A stretch of 6,969 nt of DNA from Pseudomonadota bacterium. Its GTDB lineage: Bacteria; Pseudomonadota; Gammaproteobacteria; Burkholderiales; Methylophilaceae. The notes beneath the pieces are model-generated. The model saw only the letters and a program-made list of their open reading frames with translations, made no database searches and was not told the DNA's origin. Shown here in pieces: positions 1 through 4,907 of the stretch; within the stretch, counting starts at the first letter, position 1; each line of letters starts with the position of its first letter. The translations under genes were made by a program, and so were the position numbers. Location: positions 1 through 6,969 of the forward strand of contig JAEWTK010000078.1 of assembly GCA_023459535.1 (NCBI GenBank), read 5' to 3'.

Positions 1-147
1 TTCGATGACACCGCCATCGCCATTGCGCTTTACGGCCAGCCGCTACCTGTAAATCTGCCGACCGGGCGCTTCCAGCACCTGCCCATCCCCGAATTCTCCG
101 CCCCTTTCGATGCCTGGCTGGCGAAGGAAGACCGCGTACCCTATTGA
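1..147 (+). CDS. C-terminal end of an unrecognised protein (5' truncated)
   Basis: Frame 1 is open from the first base of the window to a TGA at 145-147, giving 48 residues that begin FDDTAIAIALYGQPLPV and end AKEDRVPY. The piece is rich in proline and hydrophobic residues, with no membrane segment, cysteine motif or nucleotide-binding loop that would name a family. The start lies left of the window. It ends 36 bp before the next gene, in the same direction, so co-transcription is possible, although that gap holds a TATAAC hexamer (152-157) that could be a -10 box. I do not recognise the family and assign no function. That it is coding rests on the open frame up to the gap and its fit with the gene order; a chance open frame of this length cannot be fully excluded. 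Confidence 0.6.
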   Translation, partial: FDDTAIAIALYGQPLPVNLPTGRFQHLPIPEFSAPFDAWLAKEDRVPY

Positions 148-183
148 TTTGTATAACCAGATAGAACCCGACAGGACAAACAC

Positions 184-1626
184 ATGAAAAAACCTGCCAT
201 CATTTGCCTGCTGCTGTTGATGCTTGCTGGCTGCGACAGCCCAACCAACCCGCGGCTGACCATACTCACAGAGGAATCCCCACCACTCAACTTTGCCGCA
301 GATGGCAAAATCCAGGGCCAGGCTGTCGAAGTGGTCGAGGCACTGATTGAACGCACCGGCAGCAAGGTGGATATGCACATCATGCCGTGGGATCAGGCTT
401 ATCAACAGGTGTTAAAAGAAGGCAATACGGCGCTTTTCTCAACGATGATGACACCTGAGCGCAAGACACAGCTGCAATGGGTGGGGCCGCTCAACATGAT
501 GGATACCAGCCTCTATGCGCTCAAGGGTTCCGGGCTGCAGATTCGCACGCTGGACGAGGCAAAAAGCGCCGGAAAAATCGCCACGGTGACGGATTACTAC
601 AGCGAGCAGGTCTTGAAGAAGGAAGGCTTCAGCAACCTCGATAGCCAGCCTAATGAGGAGGCCGCTGTCCGCAAGCTGTTGGACGGCGAGGCGCAGCTGT
701 TCGTCAGCAACAATACGGTGTTACCCGCCCTGCTACGCAAGGTTGGCGCGGACATGTCGCAACTGGAGATCGCTTTTACCGTCTCTACCGACCTCGGCTA
801 TATCGCTTTCTCTCCGTCCACGCCGCCGAAACTGGTAGCGAAATGGCAGCAGGCGCTGGATGGCATGAAGCGCGACGGCAGTTTTGACGCCATCTACGAG
901 AAATGGCTGCCGCTACAGATCGCGCCGGGCATTCTGCAGATGATGACCGAGGAATACCCGCCCATCACCTTTCTGCATCAAGGCCGGCCTGCAGGTTTCG
1001 TCACCGACATGGTGCGCGAGATCGCTTCTCGCCTGGATTATGCTGACAACGTCCGCCTGACCTCATGGAAGAACGCCTACAACATGGCGTTATTGCATCC
1101 GAATGTGGTGCTGTTCAGCGCGGAACGCACGCCGGAACGTGAAGAGCAGTTCCAATGGGTGGGGCCGGTGGGTCAGAACCACTCCATTCTGTACGCCAGA
1201 AAAGGCGCCAATATCAAGGTCGGCAGTCTGGACGAGGCAAAAGCGTTACCAGCCATTGCCACCACTACCGACTGGTTTACCGAGCAGCACTTGAAGCGCG
1301 AGGGCTTCGGCAACCTGATCAGTTCCAAGGAGCCGACCGAAAACGTGCGCCAGCTGATGAACGGTGAAGTGCAGCTGTCCGTCTTCACCGACATCACCAT
1401 CCCCGAGATCGCGGCAGAAGCCGGATACAGCCTGGCCGACCTGGAACCGGTGCTGACCGTCAGCCAGACCGATTTCTACATCGCGTTTTCCAGAGACACG
1501 CCACCGGAAGTCGTGAAAGCGTGGCAAGACAAACTCAATGAAATGAAACAGGACGGCAGTTTCGAACGCATCTACAAAAGTTATTTGCCGGAGGCCGAAC
1601 TGGAAGAATTGCTGAAAACGCAATAA
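184..1626 (+). CDS. Lipoprotein with two tandem type-3 solute-binding domains
   Basis: This 480-residue protein begins with a lipoprotein signal: MKK, a hydrophobic stretch and the lipobox LAGC, so Cys17 should be the lipidated first residue. Asp18 follows, which in E. coli tends to hold lipoproteins in the inner membrane; that is inference here. The rest is two copies of an SBP_bac_3-like (amino-acid-binding-protein-like) domain, about residues 25-243 and 251-469, aligning without gaps at an offset of exactly 226 residues. Shared landmarks are TEExPP (29-34, 255-260), TPER (90-93, 316-319), QWVGP (98-102, 324-328), LDEAK (123-127, 349-353) and DGSFxxIY (231-238, 457-464). In amino-acid-binding relatives the TPER arginine usually binds the ligand carboxylate, so each half may bind a small anionic or amino-acid ligand. 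An AGGA at 173-176, 7 bp before the ATG, supports the start. No ABC permease or ATPase is nearby, so transport is not implied. The next gene encodes a Cache lipoprotein and is probably co-transcribed. Confidence 0.88.
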   Translation: MKKPAIICLLLLMLAGCDSPTNPRLTILTEESPPLNFAADGKIQGQAVEVVEALIERTGSKVDMHIMPWDQAYQQVLKEGNTALFSTMMTPERKTQLQWVGPLNMMDTSLYALKGSGLQIRTLDEAKSAGKIATVTDYYSEQVLKKEGFSNLDSQPNEEAAVRKLLDGEAQLFVSNNTVLPALLRKVGADMSQLEIAFTVSTDLGYIAFSPSTPPKLVAKWQQALDGMKRDGSFDAIYEKWLPLQIAPGILQMMTEEYPPITFLHQGRPAGFVTDMVREIASRLDYADNVRLTSWKNAYNMALLHPNVVLFSAERTPEREEQFQWVGPVGQNHSILYARKGANIKVGSLDEAKALPAIATTTDWFTEQHLKREGFGNLISSKEPTENVRQLMNGEVQLSVFTDITIPEIAAEAGYSLADLEPVLTVSQTDFYIAFSRDTPPEVVKAWQDKLNEMKQDGSFERIYKSYLPEAELEELLKTQ

Positions 1627-1630
1627 ATCA

Positions 1631-1648
1631 TCAATTTAATCAATTTAT
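1631..1648 (+). repeat. Tandem 9-bp AT-rich repeat between the two lipoprotein genes
   Basis: TCAATTTAA is followed directly by TCAATTTAT, two near-identical 9-bp units in the 36-bp gap between the lipoprotein genes. The gap is much more AT-rich than the flanking coding DNA. No hairpin with a T-run is present, so read-through between the two genes is expected. A weak AAGAAAG at 1650-1656 is the only ribosome-binding candidate for the downstream gene. The repeat may be a translation-enhancing AT-rich leader or simply low-complexity sequence. Confidence 0.4.
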
Positions 1649-1662
1649 CAAGAAAGTATTTC

Positions 1663-3180
1663 ATGTTATTGAAAATAAATAGATTAATGCTCATTGTTTT
1701 TGCACTTTTCCTGTTCGCCTGTAGCCAGGAAGATGCAGCACAAAGCGAACCGACTGCCGCCAGCGCGCCTGAAGCCTCACTCGATGCGCACAGCCGCTAT
1801 CTGGATGATTTGTTTGCCGATGCCCTGACCGAACTCGAACAGGTCGCCGCCACACCGGCAGCACAATCCGGCGATTGGGCCAGCATCAAAGAGCATCTGG
1901 CAAAACTGGAAGCTGCCCGCCCCGGCACCTATTTCTATGTGCTACCGGACGGCAACTACTATTCACTGGCGCTGGATTACACCAACCTCAATCTGAGTGA
2001 CCGTGGCTATTTTCAAGGCCTGTTCGCCGGCAAGCCGGTCAAGGGCTTCCCCATCTACAGCCGCTCCTCCGGCAAGAAGTCGGCGCTGGTGGCCGCCCCG
2101 GTAAAGGTCGATGGCAAGGTGACAGGCGCCATCGGTGCCTCGATCTACTTGGATGACCTGCACACCGCACTGAACCAGACTTTTGCGCTACCGTCCGATT
2201 ACACCTGGTTTGTCGTCGATGCCGAAGGCAACACCATGCTGGACCGTGATAGCGACTTCATTTTCATGAATGCGTTGAGTCAGGGTGGCCCATCTCTGCT
2301 GGAAGGCGTCTCACAGGCGCTGGAAACCGAAAACGGCAGCCTGCAATACGAATCGGGTGGTGTCCGCCATGCCTGGTATCAAAAGCTGCCGAACATGAAC
2401 TGGTGGCTGTTCATGGCAAAGGTGGAGCCGGATGCGCAGATCACTCCGCAGCTGACACTATCGCTGGAGCGTTTCGTTCCGGAGTTACAGGCCGCTCTGG
2501 ACCGCATTGATGTCTCGATGGCCGGCAAGATCAAACAGCATGTATTCAACCCGCAGAACGAAGGTGAAATCCGCGCTTTGCTGGCGTCCATCCTCGAAGA
2601 GAACACCAACCTGATCAATGTCGCATTTATCGACCGGCGCGGCTTCCTGCGCCAGATCGAACCGTCGGATTATCGCAATTTCGAGAATGCGAACATCCGT
2701 AACCAGCTACAGGTCGCAGCCATGCTAAGCGAACCCCGCCCCTTGTTCAGCAAGGCTTTCAACTCGGTGGAAGGCTTTCTGGCGGTCGATATCGCTCATC
2801 CGGTTCGCAATGTGGAGCAGGAATTCGCCGGTTCGGTCAGCGCACTGATCCGCCCTGCACTGCTGATCGAGCCGCTGCTGAAAAAGACCAGTATCCCCGA
2901 GGATTACGAACTGTGGGTGATGCAGCCGGACGGCATGATCGTCTACGACCGCGATGAAGATGAAGTTGGCAGAATGTTGTTCAGCGATGCGCTGTATGCC
3001 GACTATGAAAGCCTGCTCAACCTGGGCAAGAGCATCGTGGCATCACCTTCAGGCGAAGGCAGCTATCTATTCCTAGCGCAGGGTGCGGCGGACAAGGTCA
3101 TCAAAAAGGCTGTATGGCAGACCGTGCGGCTGCATGGCAATGAATGGCGCGTGATACTGACTTACAAACCGTATGAATGA
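1663..3180 (+). CDS. Lipoprotein with two tandem Cache-type sensor domains, no output domain
   Basis: This 505-residue protein starts with a positively charged n-region (Lys4, Arg7), a hydrophobic core and a lipobox-like LFAC, so Cys20 is the likely lipidated residue. Phe at -2 is unusual. Ser21 at +2 suggests outer-membrane sorting by E. coli rules. An Ala/Glu/Ser-rich linker (21-42) leads into two double-Cache-like units, about 45-255 and 270-503. The first has the Cache signatures DRGYF (113-117), SGKKSALVAAPV (136-147) and a following GxxGASI strand; its membrane-proximal half starts at SDYTWFVV (178-185). The second repeats this pattern at an offset near 235 residues: SVSALI (391-396), then EDYELWVM (413-420) and DRDEDEVG (429-436). 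Cache domains normally sit outside the membrane in chemoreceptors, histidine kinases and cyclases. Here no transmembrane helix, HAMP, kinase, GGDEF or receptor-signalling domain follows, and the protein ends right after the second Cache unit. It must therefore act as a binding protein, a partner of another receptor, or something unknown. It probably shares a transcript with the upstream gene. The Cache assignment is by pattern only. Confidence 0.82.
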   Translation: MLLKINRLMLIVFALFLFACSQEDAAQSEPTAASAPEASLDAHSRYLDDLFADALTELEQVAATPAAQSGDWASIKEHLAKLEAARPGTYFYVLPDGNYYSLALDYTNLNLSDRGYFQGLFAGKPVKGFPIYSRSSGKKSALVAAPVKVDGKVTGAIGASIYLDDLHTALNQTFALPSDYTWFVVDAEGNTMLDRDSDFIFMNALSQGGPSLLEGVSQALETENGSLQYESGGVRHAWYQKLPNMNWWLFMAKVEPDAQITPQLTLSLERFVPELQAALDRIDVSMAGKIKQHVFNPQNEGEIRALLASILEENTNLINVAFIDRRGFLRQIEPSDYRNFENANIRNQLQVAAMLSEPRPLFSKAFNSVEGFLAVDIAHPVRNVEQEFAGSVSALIRPALLIEPLLKKTSIPEDYELWVMQPDGMIVYDRDEDEVGRMLFSDALYADYESLLNLGKSIVASPSGEGSYLFLAQGAADKVIKKAVWQTVRLHGNEWRVILTYKPYE

Positions 3181-3205
3181 GCGAGTAGCGAGAAAATGCG
3201 GCGGA

Positions 3206-3295
3206 TGGCGGAAGCGGTGAGATTCGAACTCACGAAGGGCGTAAACCCTTGGCAGTTTTCAAGACTGCTGCCTTCAACCACTCGGCCACGCTTCC
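3206..3295 (-). tRNA. tRNA-Ser (anticodon UGA)
   Basis: On the minus strand the 90-nt gene folds as a type II tRNA. The acceptor stem GGAAGCG (3295-3289) pairs fully with CGCTTCC (3216-3210), the discriminator is G, and CCA is encoded at 3208-3206. The D arm is GCC/GGC, the anticodon loop is CTTGAAA with TGA at 3261-3259, the long variable arm is AAGGG/CCCTT, and the T arm is GTGAG-TTCGAAT-CTCAC. The long variable arm and UGA anticodon identify a serine tRNA reading UCA and other UCN codons. It is convergent with the Cache lipoprotein gene, which ends 25 bp beyond the CCA. No clear promoter or terminator was found; a weak TATAGG lies upstream on the minus strand. Nucleotides 1-32 recur, interrupted, just upstream. 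Confidence 0.97.
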
Positions 3296-3336
3296 AGTTT
3301 GATGTTCCAGATTACCTATACTACTGCTGCCTTTCG

Positions 3337-3371
3337 CGCTGATGTTGCAGATTTATCTGCTTACATCAGCG
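3337..3371. repeat. 35-bp imperfect palindrome inside the tRNA remnant insert
   Basis: CGCTGATGT (3337-3345) is the reverse complement of ACATCAGCG (3363-3371), and inside it GCAGAT (3347-3352) is the reverse complement of ATCTGC (3355-3360). Only a 1-nt/2-nt bulge separates the two stems, giving about 14 paired bases around a TTTA tetraloop. Neither strand has a T-run after the stem, so it is not a standard intrinsic terminator. It makes up most of the insert that splits the tRNA-Ser remnant. It could be a REP-like or other small palindromic element; copies elsewhere in the genome would decide this. Confidence 0.7.
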
Positions 3372-3375
3372 GCGA

Positions 3376-3390
3376 TGACCCTTGCGGTCA
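3376..3390. repeat. Short perfect hairpin next to the tRNA remnant
   Basis: TGACC (3376-3380) and GGTCA (3386-3390) form a perfect 5-bp inverted repeat around CTTGC. It sits 4 bp from the larger palindrome and directly abuts the 21-bp tRNA-Ser block at 3391, so it forms the edge of the insert. Alone it is short enough to arise by chance. Confidence 0.45.
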
Positions 3391-3442
3391 CAACCACTCG
3401 GCCACGCTTCCATGTTTGAACTACTGATTTACTGCACTGACA

Positions 3443-3514
3443 GTTCTGGCTTCGTCTGAAAGTGGCTTGCAGAAATGCAACCGGCTCCAAACGAAGCGCG
3501 CATTTTACCAGAAC
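3443..3514 (-). repeat. Nested inverted repeats downstream of def (possible structured 3' UTR)
   Basis: Three inverted repeats are nested here: GTTCTGG (3443-3449) with CCAGAAC (3508-3514), GCTTCGT (3449-3455) with ACGAAGC (3491-3497), and TTGCA (3467-3471) with TGCAA (3476-3480). The outer two share base 3449, so one arm is continuous (ACGAAGC then CAGAAC on the minus strand) while the other carries a bulge of about 11 nt. The block starts 5 nt after the def stop codon in the minus-strand transcript. No T-run follows, so it is not a classical terminator. It could protect or help process the def mRNA 3' end, since the same transcript would continue into the tRNA-Ser remnant and tRNA-Ser. Confidence 0.5.
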
Positions 3515-3519
3515 AATTC

Positions 3520-4053
3520 TCAGTCGTCTTGTAATTCCTGCCCCGGAAACAAAACGTCGGTATAGCCGAAATTGGCCAGGTTGGTGATGCGCATGGGATA
3601 GAGTATGCCCTCCAGATGGTCGCACTCGTGCTGCACTACCCGCGCATGAAAACCGCTGACCAACCGGTCTATGGGTTTGCCGTACTGGTCGAAGCCTGTG
3701 TAATGCAGGCGCTGGTATCTGGGCACGATGCCGCGCATGCCCGGCACGGACAGGCAGCCTTCCCATCCGTCTTCCATGGTTTCACCGACAGGATTCAACA
3801 CCGGATTGATCAACACGGTATAGGGTACCTGCTCGGCATCCGGATAGCGCGGATTGGCGCCAACACCAAAGATGACCACGCGCAGGCTGACACCGATCTG
3901 TGGAGCGGCGATACCGGCACCGTCCATATGCGCCATGGTGTCCTGCATGTCCTGGATCAGGGCGTGCAATTCCGGTGTATCGAACGCTTCGACCGGTACC
4001 GCCTTCTGCAGCAGTATCGGGTCGCCCATACGTAATACGGCTCTAACTGTCAT
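3520..4053 (-). CDS. def: Peptide deformylase
   Basis: The 177-residue protein removes the formyl group from the N-terminal methionine of nascent proteins in the cytoplasm. All three deformylase motifs are present: [10 protein letters not shown] (45-54; GxGxAAPQ), [11 protein letters not shown] (98-108) and QHECDHLEG (141-149). Cys100, His142 and His146 are the expected metal ligands and Glu143 the catalytic base. It is somewhat longer than the roughly 170-residue E. coli enzyme, and its [11 protein letters not shown] region resembles the second deformylase of several betaproteobacteria, so it may be an additional paralogue; the classical copy usually sits next to fmt, which is not here. The ATG at 4053-4051 lies within the end of the phosphorylase gene, an 11-bp overlap that implies a shared transcript and perhaps coupled translation. 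AAGGCGG about 9 nt upstream is a possible ribosome-binding site. Confidence 0.96.
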   Translation of the reverse strand: MTVRAVLRMGDPILLQKAVPVEAFDTPELHALIQDMQDTMAHMDGAGIAAPQIGVSLRVVIFGVGANPRYPDAEQVPYTVLINPVLNPVGETMEDGWEGCLSVPGMRGIVPRYQRLHYTGFDQYGKPIDRLVSGFHARVVQHECDHLEGILYPMRITNLANFGYTDVLFPGQELQDD

Positions 4054-4789
4054 GGAGCATCACCGCCTTTTCCAGCAAGTGCCGGATACGCAGCATGGTG
4101 CCGGTCAATGTCACGCCGATTTCGTCGTAATTGATGCCATGCTTGCTATCGCCACGGCCCGCAGCATGATTAGCCACCGGGCAAATGGCGGCATATTCGA
4201 TTTCCAGCTCACGCGCCAGCGCAGCTTCCGGCATGCCGGTCATGCCGATCATCGTGGCGCCGTCGCGCTCCAGCCGGTTGACCTCTGCCGCCGTCTCCAG
4301 GCGCGGACCCTGCACTGCGGCATAGACGCCGCCTACTTTCAGCGGCTCATTAGCCTGATTTGCGGCCTTGATGATGACAGACCGCATCTTCTTGCTGTAC
4401 GGCTCAGTAAAATCAATGTGCCGCACTGGCATGTCGAGGCCATCGAAATAGGTCTGTTTGCGGCTGTGAGTGAAGTCGATAAGCTGCTCGGGCAAGGCGA
4501 TATCGCCCGGATTCAGTTCAGGATCAATCGACCCGACAGTTGCCACCGCCAGTATGCATTTCACGCCTTCGCTATGCAGCGCCCAGATGTTGGCGCGGTA
4601 ATTGATGGCATGCGGAGGTATCGTGTGGCCGCCCCCGTGGCGCGCCAGAAAGACCACTTCGTGCCCGCCAAGCTCACCAAACAGCATCGGTGCCGAAGGT
4701 TCGCCATAAGGCGTACGGATGATCTGACGCCGAATAACGTGAAGATTGGCCAGTTGAGTGAGGCCGGTGCCACCGATAATTCCGAGCAT
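4043..4789 (-). CDS. mtnP: S-methyl-5'-thioinosine phosphorylase (MTAP/PNP family)
   Basis: The 248-residue protein belongs to the trimeric purine-nucleoside/methylthioadenosine phosphorylase family, which splits a nucleoside with phosphate into a free base and sugar 1-phosphate. Visible motifs are GGTGL (6-10, phosphate loop), [11 protein letters not shown] (50-60) with INYRAN (62-67), [10 protein letters not shown] (160-169) and GMTGMPE (182-188). In human PNP, Glu201, Met219 and Asn243 line the base site; here Glu165, Met183 and Asn207 have the same spacing. Methylthioadenosine phosphorylases instead carry Asp in the last region (TDYD), replaced here by ANHA. This favours a 6-oxopurine such as methylthioinosine, as described for the Pseudomonas aeruginosa enzyme PA3004; the exact substrate is inferred. 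A start 24 nt upstream is possible, but AGAGGAA just before the ATG at 4789 and the family-typical MLGIIGGTG start favour this one. It is transcribed with def and divergently from hpnC. The symbol is the family symbol and is loose if the substrate is methylthioinosine. Confidence 0.92.
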   Translation of the reverse strand: MLGIIGGTGLTQLANLHVIRRQIIRTPYGEPSAPMLFGELGGHEVVFLARHGGGHTIPPHAINYRANIWALHSEGVKCILAVATVGSIDPELNPGDIALPEQLIDFTHSRKQTYFDGLDMPVRHIDFTEPYSKKMRSVIIKAANQANEPLKVGGVYAAVQGPRLETAAEVNRLERDGATMIGMTGMPEAALARELEIEYAAICPVANHAAGRGDSKHGINYDEIGVTLTGTMLRIRHLLEKAVMLHDS

Positions 4790-4907
4790 GAAAATTCCTC
4801 TACGATTTGCCACTGCGATTTAACGGTGGAATTGTAACGTAAACTCAAGCAAACGCCTTCATTCGTGCGGGTTGGAAGGTCTGATTTGTGGCATACTTAG
4901 GCCCGAT
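4790..4907. promoter_or_regulatory. Divergent promoter region between the phosphorylase and hpnC
   Basis: This 118-bp gap separates two divergent operons and must hold both promoters. On the minus strand TACAAT (4836-4831) is a good -10 candidate that would give a leader of about 35 nt, but no convincing -35 hexamer sits 16-18 bp upstream. On the plus strand TGGCATACT (4889-4897) resembles an extended -10 (TGn plus CATACT); it would give a very short leader for hpnC. No clear operator or riboswitch was seen. The box assignments are weak; that the region is promoter-bearing follows from the gene arrangement. Confidence 0.45.
4795..4801 (-). promoter_or_regulatory. Ribosome-binding site deciding the phosphorylase start
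   Basis: The minus strand reads AGAGGAA followed by TTTTC and the ATG at 4789-4787. This strong Shine-Dalgarno with ideal spacing lies inside the longer open frame that begins at 4813, so the internal ATG is the likely true start and the eight extra N-terminal residues are not translated. Confidence 0.75.

Larger units (their letters stand above)
3323..3411 (-). pseudogene. Interrupted remnant of a second tRNA-Ser 5' half
   Basis: Positions 3391-3411 are identical over 21 bp to 3275-3295, the first 21 nt of the intact tRNA-Ser, in the same orientation. After 57 unrelated bases (3334-3390), positions 3323-3333 (ACTGCTGCCTT) are identical to 3264-3274, which are tRNA nucleotides 22-32. The two blocks are contiguous and in the same order in the intact gene, so the copy looks like nucleotides 1-32 with an insert in the D-loop. 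The anticodon loop, variable arm, T arm and acceptor 3' strand are absent, so it cannot fold as a tRNA. DNA just upstream of both copies is also similar (GTAATC and TCAAAC against GTAAATC and TCAAAC), suggesting the duplication included part of the promoter. The 11-bp block is the weaker part of the argument. Confidence 0.65.

Noticed and set aside
184..3180. ABC uptake system for amino acids
   Set aside because: A solute-binding fold is present, but no permease or ATPase gene lies within the window and the adjacent gene is a sensor-type protein.
3206..3411. A genomic-island attachment site pair (attL/attR) at tRNA-Ser
   Set aside because: The repeated part is the 5' end of the tRNA, not the 3' end as is usual. 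The copies are only 116 bp apart and there is no integrase in the window.
3443..3514. Rho-independent terminator for def
   Set aside because: The inverted repeats are present but no run of T follows the stem on the minus strand.
3353..3766. A 137-residue minus-strand open frame overlapping def and running into the tRNA-Ser remnant
   Set aside because: It is out of frame with def, Arg- and His-rich in the manner of a shadow frame, and ends in the palindromic insert. No motif supports it.
3854..4837. A 327-residue open frame on the plus strand over the phosphorylase and deformylase genes
   Set aside because: It is antisense to two genes with complete family motifs. Its translation has no recognisable domain and looks like reverse-strand shadow sequence.
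4872..4907. Extended hpnC N-terminus from a TTG start
   Set aside because: The 12 extra residues are not family-like and overlap the likely promoter; the ATG at 4908 gives a typical N-terminus.
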